Positions 32,346 to 40,442 of a stretch of 64,000 bases of DNA are shown piece by piece (within the stretch, counting starts at the first letter, position 1; every line of letters starts with the position of its first letter). The notes beneath the pieces are model-generated. The model was not told the origin of the DNA. It ran no database searches and saw only the letters and a list, made by a program, of their open reading frames with translations. A program made the position numbers and the translations under genes. The stretch spans positions 3,224,001 through 3,288,000 of the forward strand of contig OZ245874.1 of assembly GCA_965229335.1 (NCBI GenBank). Direction: 5' to 3'. This DNA comes from JAFKFH01 sp017307375 (GTDB lineage: Bacteria > Pseudomonadota > Alphaproteobacteria > Ferrovibrionales > Ferrovibrionaceae).

Positions 32346-32660
32346 ATGAGTGTCGTCCGTGAGATCAAGCGTCAGGCCCGTGCGGCCATCCTGCCGGCCA
32401 TTTGCCTGATGGCGATCGCCTATTTCGGCTATCACCTGGTCGAGGGTGACCGCGGCTTGCGCGCCTACGGACGGTTGCAGGCCGAGATCGCCGATACCCG
32501 GGCGGTGCTGGACGAAGTCGTCGGCCAGCGCAAGAAGCTCGAACGCCGCGTCAATCTGATGCGTGCCGACAACCTCGATGCCGACATGCTGGAAGAGCAG
32601 GCCCGGCTGGTGCTGGGCCAGGCCCGCCACGACGAATTCGTCGTCTTCACCAAGGAATGA
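32346..32660 (+). CDS. ftsB: FtsB/DivIC-type septum formation initiator
   Basis: 104 residues: a short basic start (MSVVREIKRQAR), one membrane segment (about 13-30, AAILPAICLMAIAYFGYHL), then a periplasmic coiled coil (about 40-80, LQAEIADTRAVLDEVVGQRKK in part) and a short C-terminal part LEEQARLVLGQARHDEFVVF. FtsB bridges FtsL and FtsQ in the divisome. The position between eno and pdhA is the usual one in alphaproteobacteria, which strongly supports the assignment despite the low sequence conservation of the family. ATG at 32346 was chosen because it places the membrane helix correctly. Confidence 0.87.
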   Translation: MSVVREIKRQARAAILPAICLMAIAYFGYHLVEGDRGLRAYGRLQAEIADTRAVLDEVVGQRKKLERRVNLMRADNLDADMLEEQARLVLGQARHDEFVVFTKE

Positions 32661-32708
32661 TCCGCCTCTAGGATCGCGGAAGTCGACCGCGTCGTCCCGA
32701 AGGGCCTC

Positions 32709-33188
32709 ATGCGTCTCGCCGCCGCTTTCGCCGCTGCCTACGTACTGTGCGCATCGCCCGTCCTGGCCCTCGGCCAGCTCGGCGACTGGGACGTGTCGCG
32801 CGGCAAGGACGGGCATTGCAGCGCCAGCATGGGCTACAAGGCGCCGGACGACGGCAACGCCGAATATTTCGTCGCCTTCGCCTTCACCGACGACCAGATG
32901 ATGATCGTGCTGGCCTACGACAACTGGGACCTGAAGGAAGGCACGGTCGTCGCCGCCGATTTCTACATCGACCAGGAATTGCTGGTGCGCCAGTCGCAAT
33001 GGACCGCCGCCAACGACAAGGCGATCACCGGCAACTGGGAGATCAATCGCAAGCTGCTCGGCGCCTTGCGCAGTGGCTCGACCATCACGATGGCGACCCC
33101 GGCCGGCAAGACGCAGTTCCAGATACCCGGCGTAGCCGAGGCGCTGCGCCAGATGAACGAGTGCGAGAAGAAGAACCCGAAAGGCTAG
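32709..33188 (+). CDS. Secreted/periplasmic protein of unknown function
   Basis: 159 residues with a Sec signal peptide (MRLAAAFAAAYVLCASPVLA then LGQ, cleavage near residue 20). The mature part begins LGDWDVSRGKDGHCSASMGY, is rich in beta-strand-like segments (AEYFVAFAFTDDQMMIVLAY) and ends in a charged tail EALRQMNECEKKNPKG. Two Cys residues in the mature protein could form a disulfide. It faintly resembles the layout of invasion-associated IalB-like proteins (GDW near the N-terminus and a short length), but I would not assign it. It stands alone between ftsB and a convergent SDR gene. Confidence 0.72.
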   Translation: MRLAAAFAAAYVLCASPVLALGQLGDWDVSRGKDGHCSASMGYKAPDDGNAEYFVAFAFTDDQMMIVLAYDNWDLKEGTVVAADFYIDQELLVRQSQWTAANDKAITGNWEINRKLLGALRSGSTITMATPAGKTQFQIPGVAEALRQMNECEKKNPKG

Positions 33189-33201
33189 TGCCGCGGCGGG
33201 C

Positions 33202-33954
33202 TTATCGCCCGCCGGTCACGTCGATGATCGCCCCCGTCACATAGCCCGAGGTGGTCTCGTCGAGGAGCCAGACGATGGTCTGGGCGACCTCTTCGGCCGT
33301 GCCGGCGCGGCGCAACGGAACCTGGCCGGCAAGGCGGTGGGCGCGGTCGGGCGAGCCTGAGGTGGCGTGGATCTCGGTGTCGATCAGCCCGGGGCGGATC
33401 GCGTTGACGCGCACGCCCTCCGGCCCCAGTTCCTTCGACAGCCCGATCGTCATGGTGTCGATCGCCGCCTTCGAGCCGGCATAGTCGACATATTCGTTGG
33501 CCGAGCCGAGCCGCGCCGCGGCCGAGGACAGGTTGACGATCGCGCCGCCCTTGCCGCCGCGCGACCGGCTGAAGCGCCGCGCCGCCTCGCGCGCGCAGAG
33601 ATAGGCGCCGAAGACATTGGTGTCGAAGACGCGCTTCAACCGCTCGGCCGGCATGTCGGCCAGCGGTTGGCCCAGCGCCACGATGCCGGCGTTGTTGACC
33701 AGACCGTCGAGCGGCCCGAAGGCGGCCTCGGCCGCGTTGAACATGGCGATCACGTCGCCCTCGACCGCGACGTCGCCGCGCACGGCGATGGCCTGGCCGC
33801 CGGCTTCGGTCACCGCCGCGGCGGTTTCCGCGGCGGCGGCGGCATTGCCGACATAATTTATCGCCACCGACCAGCCGCGCCGGCCCGCCAGAATCGCCGC
33901 CGCCCGGCCGATGCCGCGGCTGCCGCCGGTAATCAGGATCGCCTTGTTGCTCAT
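33202..33954 (-). CDS. Short-chain dehydrogenase/reductase
   Basis: 250 residues, classical SDR. The cofactor loop is ITGGSRGIGRAAA, the NNAG motif is LVNNAGIVALG, the catalytic triad is Ser in VNLSSAAARLG, Tyr and Lys in YVDYAGSKAAID, and the C-terminal part has RPGLIDTEIHA. The Asn-Tyr after the second strand (AINYVGNA) suggests NADP preference. These enzymes oxidise or reduce hydroxyl/keto groups; the closest relatives are glucose dehydrogenase or 3-ketoacyl-ACP reductase types, and the substrate is open. ATG at 33954 gives the typical start. It is convergent with the secreted protein gene and divergent from pdhA. Confidence 0.87.
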   Translation of the reverse strand: MSNKAILITGGSRGIGRAAAILAGRRGWSVAINYVGNAAAAAETAAAVTEAGGQAIAVRGDVAVEGDVIAMFNAAEAAFGPLDGLVNNAGIVALGQPLADMPAERLKRVFDTNVFGAYLCAREAARRFSRSRGGKGGAIVNLSSAAARLGSANEYVDYAGSKAAIDTMTIGLSKELGPEGVRVNAIRPGLIDTEIHATSGSPDRAHRLAGQVPLRRAGTAEEVAQTIVWLLDETTSGYVTGAIIDVTGGR

Positions 33955-34248
33955 CGCGTTGTCACTCCCCACATGTACTGTTTGACCCGATCATCGCGGG
34001 CGCGCCGCATCCAGGCAAGATTTGATGCCCGATGCTGCACCGCACTGCGATGTTGCATTGCGTCAATTCGCTTTGCGGTTGCCCCTTGGGTTCGAGAATG
34101 TCGCGGAAACCGGGGCTTTGCGCAACTTAACCGAAATCCGGTTAAGCGACGTTTCGTCTACTTGCCGTTTCGGGGCGCTGTCGGCACAGTGGCGCCCGAC
34201 CCGCACAGGCTTTCCATCATTGCCGTTCACAGGGGAGGACCCTAGTCC
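33955..34248 (+). promoter_or_regulatory. pdh operon upstream region with 21-bp palindrome
   Basis: This 294-base region between the divergent SDR gene and pdhA has no convincing gene. It contains a perfect inverted repeat CTTAACCG-N5-CGGTTAAG at 34126-34146, 102 bases before the pdhA start and not followed by T. It looks like a dimeric-regulator operator. A GGGGAGGA ribosome site precedes pdhA. Confidence 0.5.
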
Positions 34249-35250
34249 ATGGCGAAAAAACCGGCCGCCGACAAAGCGCGGCAGAGCTATACGTCCGAGG
34301 AAGTCCTCAAGTATTACCGCGACATGCTGTTGATCCGCCGCTTCGAGGAGAAGGCGGGCCAGCTTTACGGCATGGGCCTGATCGGTGGCTTCTGCCATCT
34401 CTACATCGGCCAGGAGGCCGTCGTCGTCGGGCTGCAGGCCGCCTTCAAGCAGGGCGATGCCGTCATCACCTCCTACCGCGATCACGGCCACATGCTGGCC
34501 TGCGGCATGGATCCGCGCGGCGTGATGGCCGAGCTGACCGGCCGCGCCGGCGGCTATTCGAAGGGCAAGGGCGGCTCGATGCACATGTTCAGCCGCGAGA
34601 AGGCTTTCTACGGCGGCCACGGCATCGTCGGCGCCCAGGTGCCGCTGGGTACCGGGCTGGCCTTCGCCCAGAAGTACAACGACACCGACGGCGTCACGTT
34701 CTGCTATTTCGGCGACGGCTCGGCCAACCAGGGCCAAGTCTATGAAAGCTTCAACATGGCCGAGCTGTGGAAGCTGCCGGTCATCTACGTGATCGAGAAC
34801 AACCAGTATGCGATGGGCACCGCCGTCGCCCGCGCCTCGGCAGTGACCGAGTTCCATCGCCGCGGCGAAAGCTTCGGCATTCCCGGCAAGCCGGTCGACG
34901 GCATGAACGTGCTGGCGGTGCGCGATGCCGGGCTCGAGGCCGCGGAGTGGTGCCGCTCGGGCAAGGGCCCGATCATCCTGGAGCTGAAGACCTACCGCTA
35001 TCGCGGCCATTCGATGTCGGACCCCGCCAAGTACCGCTCGAAGGACGAGGTCAACAAGATGAAGGCCGAGCACGACCCGATCGATCAGGTCAAGAACCTG
35101 CTGATCAACGAGAAGCTGGTCTCGGAAGACCAGCTCAAGGAGGTCGACCGCGAGGTCAAGGCGATCGTCCAGGATTCGGCCGACTTCGCCCAGACCAGCC
35201 CTGAACCCGATCCGTCCGAGCTTTGGACCGACATCCTGGTGGAGGCCTGA
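34249..35250 (+). CDS. pdhA: Pyruvate dehydrogenase E1 alpha subunit
   Basis: 333 residues. With the beta subunit it decarboxylates pyruvate using thiamine diphosphate and reductively acetylates the lipoyl domain. The ThDP/Mg motif GDGSANQGQVYESFNMA...ENNQYAMGT is complete (shown in part: GDGSANQGQ and NNQYAMGT), and the phosphorylation-loop region YRYRGHSMSDPAKYR is typical of the mitochondrial/alphaproteobacterial form. It is the first gene of pdhA-pdhB-pdhC-lpd, spaced by 3, 14 and 10 bases. Confidence 0.96.
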   Translation: MAKKPAADKARQSYTSEEVLKYYRDMLLIRRFEEKAGQLYGMGLIGGFCHLYIGQEAVVVGLQAAFKQGDAVITSYRDHGHMLACGMDPRGVMAELTGRAGGYSKGKGGSMHMFSREKAFYGGHGIVGAQVPLGTGLAFAQKYNDTDGVTFCYFGDGSANQGQVYESFNMAELWKLPVIYVIENNQYAMGTAVARASAVTEFHRRGESFGIPGKPVDGMNVLAVRDAGLEAAEWCRSGKGPIILELKTYRYRGHSMSDPAKYRSKDEVNKMKAEHDPIDQVKNLLINEKLVSEDQLKEVDREVKAIVQDSADFAQTSPEPDPSELWTDILVEA

Positions 35251-35253
35251 AGC

Positions 35254-36627
35254 ATGGCGACCCAGATCCTGATGCCCGCCCTGTCGCCCACGATGACCGA
35301 GGGCAAGCTGGCCAAGTGGCTCATTAAGGAAGGTGATACGGTCAAGGCTGGCGACGTCATGGCCGAGATCGAGACCGACAAGGCGACGATGGAATTCGAG
35401 GCGGTCGACGAAGGCGTCGTCTCGAAGATCCTGGTGCCCGAGGGTACCGAGGGCGTCGCGGTGAATACCCCGATCGCCGAACTGGAAGGCGAGGGCGCGC
35501 CGGCGAAGACCACGGCCGTCGAGGCCCAGGCGCCCGCCGCGCCGGTGACCCCGCCACCGGCCGCCCCGGCGGTCGCGGCCCAGCCGAAGGCTGCACCGGC
35601 CCAGCCGGTGGCGCACGCCGATCCGGAACTGCCCGCCGGCACGCCGACCAAGACCATGACGATGCGCGAGGCGCTGCGCGACGGCATGTCCGAGGAGATG
35701 CGTCGCGACCAGAAGGTATTCCTGATGGGCGAGGAAGTCGCCGAGTATCAGGGTGCCTACAAGATCAGCCAGGGCATGTTGCAGGAATTCGGGCCCAAGC
35801 GGGTGATCGATACCCCGATCACGGAATATGGCTTCACCGGCCTGGGTGTCGGCGCCGCGTTCGGCGGCCTGAAGCCGATCGTCGAATTCATGACCTTCAA
35901 CTTCGCCATGCAGGCGATCGACCATATCATCAACTCGGCGGCCAAGACCCTCTACATGTCCGGCGGTCAGATGGGCTGCCCGATCGTGTTCCGCGGGCCG
36001 AACGGTGCCGCCGCCCGCGTCGCCGCCCAGCATTCGCAGTGCTATGCCGCCTGGTATGCCCATGTTCCCGGTCTCAAGGTCGTCGCCCCGGCGACGCCCG
36101 CCGATGCCAAGGGCCTGATCAAGGCGGCGATCCGCGACATGAACCCGGTCATCGTGCTTGAGAATGAAATCCTCTACGGTCGGCACGGCGAAGTGCCTGA
36201 CGTCGAGGATTATCTGGTACCGATCGGCAAGGCGCGCATCGCCCGGCCGGGCAAGGATGTCACGCTGGTCTCGTTCTCGATCGGCGTCCACCACGCGCTG
36301 GCCGCGGCCGATGCGCTGGCGGCCGAGGGCATCGATGCCGAGGTCATCGACCTGCGCTCGATCCGCCCGATGGACACCGACACGGTCATCGCCTCGGTGA
36401 TGAAGACCAACCGCTGCGTCACCGTCGAGGAAGGCTGGGCCACCTGCGGCATCGGCGCCGAGATCGCCGCCCGGATCATGGAGCAGGCCTTCGACTATCT
36501 CGACGCGCCGGTCGCCCGGGTCGCCGGCAAGGATGTGCCGATGCCCTATGCCGCCAATCTCGAGAAGCTGGCATTGCCGCAGACGGCCGACATCGTCGGC
36601 GCGGTCAAGTCCGTGCTGTATCGCTGA
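35254..36627 (+). CDS. pdhB: Pyruvate dehydrogenase E1 beta subunit with N-terminal lipoyl domain
   Basis: 457 residues, longer than a plain E1 beta (about 330). Residues 1-80 are a lipoyl domain with the acceptor Lys43 in EIETDKATMEFEA. An Ala/Pro-rich linker (about 83-128) follows, then the E1 beta domain (MTMREALRDGMSEEM, GEEVAEYQGAYK, FGPKRVIDTPITEYGFTG, GPNGAAARVAAQHSQ). This lipoyl-E1 beta fusion is characteristic of alphaproteobacteria. Its lipoyl domain is almost identical, also at nucleotide level, to that of pdhC 1.4 kb downstream, which points to recent gene conversion or strong constraint. It follows pdhA after 3 bases. Confidence 0.96.
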   Translation: MATQILMPALSPTMTEGKLAKWLIKEGDTVKAGDVMAEIETDKATMEFEAVDEGVVSKILVPEGTEGVAVNTPIAELEGEGAPAKTTAVEAQAPAAPVTPPPAAPAVAAQPKAAPAQPVAHADPELPAGTPTKTMTMREALRDGMSEEMRRDQKVFLMGEEVAEYQGAYKISQGMLQEFGPKRVIDTPITEYGFTGLGVGAAFGGLKPIVEFMTFNFAMQAIDHIINSAAKTLYMSGGQMGCPIVFRGPNGAAARVAAQHSQCYAAWYAHVPGLKVVAPATPADAKGLIKAAIRDMNPVIVLENEILYGRHGEVPDVEDYLVPIGKARIARPGKDVTLVSFSIGVHHALAAADALAAEGIDAEVIDLRSIRPMDTDTVIASVMKTNRCVTVEEGWATCGIGAEIAARIMEQAFDYLDAPVARVAGKDVPMPYAANLEKLALPQTADIVGAVKSVLYR

Positions 36628-36641
36628 GGGGAGCGCACACG

Positions 36642-37958
36642 ATGCCGATCGACATTCTGATGCCCGCCCTGTCGCCGACGATGACCGAGGGCAAGCTGGC
36701 CAAGTGGCTGGTGAAGGAAGGCGACACGGTCAAGGCCGGCGACGTGATGGCCGAGATCGAGACCGACAAGGCGACGATGGAGTTCGAGGCGGTCGACGAA
36801 GGCCGCATCGGCAAGATCCTGGTGGCCGAGGGCACCGAAGGTGTTGCCGTCAACACGCCGATCGCGACCTTGTTGGGCGACGGCGAGGAGGCTGGTGCCG
36901 CCAAGGCCGAGGCGCCGAAGGCCGAGACCCCCAAAGCCGAGGCCCCGAAGCCGTCGGTCGAGACTGCCAGGCCCGCGGCCGCTGCGACGGCGCCGAAGGC
37001 CGAGGGGGAGCGGATCTTCGTCTCGCCGCTGGCCCGCCGCATGGCCGAACAGGCCGGCCTCGACCTTGCCGCCCTCTCGGGCTCCGGCCCGCACGGCCGG
37101 ATCGTCAAGGCCGATGTCGAGGCGGCGATCGCCGGAGGAGCACCGAAGAAGGCGGCTGCTGTCGCGGCCCCGGTGGCCGATGCGCCCAAACCTGCCGCCG
37201 CCCCGGCCGCGCCCGCCGCCGCCGCGCCGGCGCCGTCCGGCCCGGGCGCCCGCCAGCTTGCCGATCTGCTGAAGATGCCCTATCGGGTCGAGCCGCTGTC
37301 GGGCATGCGCAAGACCATCGCGCGCCGCCTGACGGAATCGAAGCAGACGGTGCCGCATTTCTACCTGACCGTCGATCTCGAGGTCGACGCGCTGCTCGAG
37401 ATGCGCGCCAAGCTCAACGCCAAGTCGGACGGCTGGAAACTCTCGGTCAACGACTTCGTCATTCGCGCGGCCGCGCTGGCGCTGATGAAGGTGCCGGCGG
37501 CGAACGCGTCCTACGACGACAGCGGTCTGATCTACTACCAGCACGCCGACATCTCGGTCGCGGTCGCCACGCCGAACGGGCTGATCACCCCGATCATCAA
37601 GGCGGCGGAGGGCCGCGGCCTCGTCGACATCTCGTCGGCGATGAAGGACCTGGCCACCCGCGCCCGCGACGGCAAGCTTAAGCCGGAGGAATTCCAGGGC
37701 GGCACGTTCTCGATCTCCAATCTCGGCATGTTCGGGATCAAGCAGTTCGAGGCGGTGATCAACCCGCCCCAGGGCTGCATCCTGGCCGTGGGGGCGAGCG
37801 AGCAGCGCCCGGTCGTCAGGAACAATGCCCTGGCCATCGCGACCGTGATGACCTGCACGCTGTCGGTCGATCATCGCGTCGTCGACGGGGCGGTCGGTGC
37901 CGAGTGGCTGAAGGCGTTCAAGGGCCTGATCGAAGACCCGCTGACCATGATGCTGTGA
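36642..37958 (+). CDS. pdhC: Pyruvate dehydrogenase E2 (dihydrolipoamide acetyltransferase)
   Basis: 438 residues. Lipoyl domain 1-80 (Lys43 in ETDKATM), Ala/Pro/Glu-rich linker with repeats of EAPKAE type (about 85-125), the peripheral subunit-binding domain (about 126-165, VSPLARRMAEQAGLDLAALSG), a second Ala/Pro linker and the catalytic acetyltransferase core (about 215-438) ending with the active-site VDHRVVDGAVGAEWL. It forms the core of the complex and transfers acetyl to CoA. A single lipoyl domain is present. It follows pdhB by 14 bases with GGGGAG before the start. Confidence 0.96.
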   Translation: MPIDILMPALSPTMTEGKLAKWLVKEGDTVKAGDVMAEIETDKATMEFEAVDEGRIGKILVAEGTEGVAVNTPIATLLGDGEEAGAAKAEAPKAETPKAEAPKPSVETARPAAAATAPKAEGERIFVSPLARRMAEQAGLDLAALSGSGPHGRIVKADVEAAIAGGAPKKAAAVAAPVADAPKPAAAPAAPAAAAPAPSGPGARQLADLLKMPYRVEPLSGMRKTIARRLTESKQTVPHFYLTVDLEVDALLEMRAKLNAKSDGWKLSVNDFVIRAAALALMKVPAANASYDDSGLIYYQHADISVAVATPNGLITPIIKAAEGRGLVDISSAMKDLATRARDGKLKPEEFQGGTFSISNLGMFGIKQFEAVINPPQGCILAVGASEQRPVVRNNALAIATVMTCTLSVDHRVVDGAVGAEWLKAFKGLIEDPLTMML

Positions 37959-37968
37959 GGAGGCGACG

Positions 37969-39369
37969 ATGAGCACCCAAGCCTATGACGTCGCCGTGGT
38001 CGGTGCCGGCCCCGGCGGTTACGTCGCCGCGATCCGCGCCGCCCAGCTCGGTCTCAGCACCGTCGTGATCGAGCGCGAGCATCTCGGTGGCATCTGCCTG
38101 AACTGGGGCTGCATCCCGACCAAGGCGCTGCTGCGCTCGGCCGAGGTCTACGACAATATCCAGCACGCCGCGTCGTTCGGCCTGTCGGTGCAGGGAGCAT
38201 CCTTCGACCTGGCCAAGGTCGTCGACCGCTCGCGCAAGGTCGCCGGCCAGCTGTCGGGCGGTGTGAAGCATCTGCTGAAGAAGAACAAGGTCGCGGTCAT
38301 CGACGGTGAAGCCCGGCTGGCCGGGTCGGGCAAGCTGACGGTGAAGGCCAAGGACGGCAAGGAAGAGGCCGTCCAGGCCAAGCATATCATCCTGGCGACC
38401 GGCGCGCGGGCGCGCACCCTGCCGGGGCTGGAGCCGGACGGCAAGCTGGTCTGGACCTACAAGGACGCGCTGGTCCCCAACACCATGCCGAAATCGCTGT
38501 TGGTGGTTGGTTCCGGCGCCATCGGCATCGAGTTCGCGTCGTTCTTCCGCTCGCTCGGCGCCGAGGTGACGGTCGTCGAGGTGATGGACCGCCTGCTGCC
38601 GGTCGAGGACGAGGAAATCTCGGCCTTCGCGCGCAAGCAGTTCGAGAAGCGGGGCATGAAGACCCGCGTCGCCACCACGGTCACCAAGCTCGACCGCCAG
38701 GGCGACAAGGTGACCGCCACCTTGCAGGCGAAGGACGGCAAGACCGAGACGCTGACCGTGGATCGCGTGATCCTTGCCGTCGGCATCGTCGGCAATGTCG
38801 AGAACCTGGGCCTCGAAGGCACCAAGGTGAAGGTCGAGAAGACCCATGTCGTGGTCGACGACCATTGCCGGACGGCTGAGCCCAACGTCTATGCCATCGG
38901 CGATCTTGCCGGGGCCCCCTGGCTCGCCCACAAGGCGAGCCACGAAGGCGTGCTCGTCGCCGAGATGATCGCGGGCCAGAAGGTCCATCCGATCGACCCG
39001 ACGACGATCCCCGGCTGCACCTACTGCTCGCCGCAGATCGCCAGCGTCGGCCTGACCGAGGCGGCGGCCAAGGCTCGCGGTTACGACGTGCGCGTCGGTC
39101 GCTTCCCCTTCATCGGCAACGGCAAGGCGATCGCGCTGGGCGAGCCGGAAGGCATGGTCAAGACGGTGTTCGACCGGAAGACCGGCGAACTGCTGGGTGC
39201 GCATATGGTCGGTGCCGAGGTGACGGAACTGATCCAGGGCTTCGGCCTGGCCCGGTCGGCCGAACTGACCGAGGCTGAGCTGATCCATGCGGTATTCCCG
39301 CACCCGACGCTGTCCGAAATGATGCACGAGTCGGTGCTTGACGCCTACGGGCGGGTCATCCACATGTAG
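37969..39369 (+). CDS. lpd: Dihydrolipoyl dehydrogenase (E3)
   Basis: 466 residues, normal. It reoxidises dihydrolipoamide with NAD via FAD. Motifs: FAD loop VVGAGPGGYVAAIRAAQLG, redox disulfide GGICLNWGCIPTKALL, NAD loop VVGSGAIGIEFASFF, the second FAD motif YAIGDLAGAPWLAHKA, and the C-terminal His-Glu pair HPTLSEMMHE. The gene follows pdhC by 10 bases with GAGGAGG upstream. Because it sits in the pdh operon it is most likely the E3 of this complex; a shared role with 2-oxoglutarate dehydrogenase is possible. Confidence 0.96.
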   Translation: MSTQAYDVAVVGAGPGGYVAAIRAAQLGLSTVVIEREHLGGICLNWGCIPTKALLRSAEVYDNIQHAASFGLSVQGASFDLAKVVDRSRKVAGQLSGGVKHLLKKNKVAVIDGEARLAGSGKLTVKAKDGKEEAVQAKHIILATGARARTLPGLEPDGKLVWTYKDALVPNTMPKSLLVVGSGAIGIEFASFFRSLGAEVTVVEVMDRLLPVEDEEISAFARKQFEKRGMKTRVATTVTKLDRQGDKVTATLQAKDGKTETLTVDRVILAVGIVGNVENLGLEGTKVKVEKTHVVVDDHCRTAEPNVYAIGDLAGAPWLAHKASHEGVLVAEMIAGQKVHPIDPTTIPGCTYCSPQIASVGLTEAAAKARGYDVRVGRFPFIGNGKAIALGEPEGMVKTVFDRKTGELLGAHMVGAEVTELIQGFGLARSAELTEAELIHAVFPHPTLSEMMHESVLDAYGRVIHM

Positions 39370-39382
39370 TTCGGTAAGCGCT

Positions 39383-39408
39383 GCCCTCGCCCGCAAGCGG
39401 GCGGGGGC
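39383..39408 (+). other. GC hairpin between lpd and lipA
   Basis: A 12-bp stem (39383-39394 with 39397-39408, one T-G pair) with a two-base AA centre, 14 bases after the lpd stop. No T-run follows, so it is more likely to stabilise or partly attenuate the pdh transcript than to end it. Confidence 0.5.
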
Positions 39409-39440
39409 AAGCCCTGATTTCGACCAAGGTCATAAGCCCC

Positions 39441-40442
39441 ATGTCCCAGCCCGCCCCGACGATCGCGGCCCTGCGCCACCCCGAGAAGGCGCATCGGCCC
39501 GACAATCCGATCCAGCGCAAGCCGGAATGGATCCGGGTCAAGGCACCCGGTTCGCCCGAGTACCACGAGACCCGCAAGCTGATGCGTGAGCTGAAGCTGA
39601 ACACGGTCTGCGAGGAGGCGGCCTGCCCCAATATCGGGGAATGCTGGAAACAGAAGCATGCGACCGTGATGATCCTGGGCGCGGTCTGCACCCGCGCCTG
39701 CGCCTTCTGCAACGTCGCGACCGGCAAGCCGTCCGGGGTCGACCCGCATGAACCCGATCATGTCGCCGAGGCGGTGGGCAAGCTGAACCTCGAACATGTC
39801 GTCGTCACCTCGGTCGATCGCGACGATCTCGCCGATGGCGGGGCCGGCCAGTTCGTGCGCACGATCAAGGCGATCCGCGCCGCCGCGCCGAACACGACGA
39901 TCGAGGTGCTGACGCCCGATTTCCTCCGCAAGGAAGGCGCCATCGAGGCGATCGTCGAGGCACGGCCCGACGTCTACAACCACAATCTCGAAACCGTGCC
40001 GCGGCTCTATCCGACGATCCGCCCCGGCGCGCGCTATTTCGCCTCGCTGCGGCTGTTGCAGCGGGTCAAGGAATGCGATCCCGCCATCTTCACCAAGTCG
40101 GGTCTGATGGTCGGCCTGGGCGAACAGAAGATCGAGATCCAGCAGGTGATGGACGACCTGCGCACCGCCGATGTCGATTTCATCACGCTGGGCCAGTATC
40201 TGCAGCCGACGCCCAAGCACGCGGCGGTCGACCGCTTCGTCACCCCGCCGGAATTCGCCGAATATGCCAAGGCGGCGCGCGGCCGCGGCTTCCTGATGGT
40301 CGCGGCCTCGCCGCTGACCCGTTCGTCCTACCTCGCCGGCGACGATTTCGCTCAGCTGCGCCGGGCGCGCCAGGCCCAGCTGGCGAACGCGACCGCGCCG
40401 GCCAGTAGCACCGCGGCGATCAGCGCGAACCCGCCGGCATAG
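39441..40442 (+). CDS. lipA: Lipoyl synthase
   Basis: 333 residues. A radical-SAM enzyme that inserts two sulfurs into octanoyl groups on lipoyl domains, supplying PdhB and PdhC encoded just upstream. The auxiliary-cluster Cys triplet is in CEEAACPNIGEC, the radical-SAM CxxxCxxC motif in CTRACAFCNVATG, and the C-terminal RSSYLAGDDF carries the conserved Ser that ligates the auxiliary cluster. Residues after about 315 (AQLANATAPASSTAAISANP) are an Ala/Ser-rich tail not typical of the family; they are encoded opposite the last codons of the convergent MFS gene, a 91-base overlap. The core is complete, so activity should be retained. Confidence 0.95.
   Translation: MSQPAPTIAALRHPEKAHRPDNPIQRKPEWIRVKAPGSPEYHETRKLMRELKLNTVCEEAACPNIGECWKQKHATVMILGAVCTRACAFCNVATGKPSGVDPHEPDHVAEAVGKLNLEHVVVTSVDRDDLADGGAGQFVRTIKAIRAAAPNTTIEVLTPDFLRKEGAIEAIVEARPDVYNHNLETVPRLYPTIRPGARYFASLRLLQRVKECDPAIFTKSGLMVGLGEQKIEIQQVMDDLRTADVDFITLGQYLQPTPKHAAVDRFVTPPEFAEYAKAARGRGFLMVAASPLTRSSYLAGDDFAQLRRARQAQLANATAPASSTAAISANPPA

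Noticed and set aside
34022..34333. 103-codon plus-strand frame upstream of and into pdhA
   Set aside because: Overlaps the start of pdhA out of frame, has no ribosome site of note and no domain; the pdhA start is strongly supported.
34063..36294. 743-codon minus-strand frame across pdhA/pdhB
   Set aside because: Antisense shadow of the pdh genes; no family resemblance.
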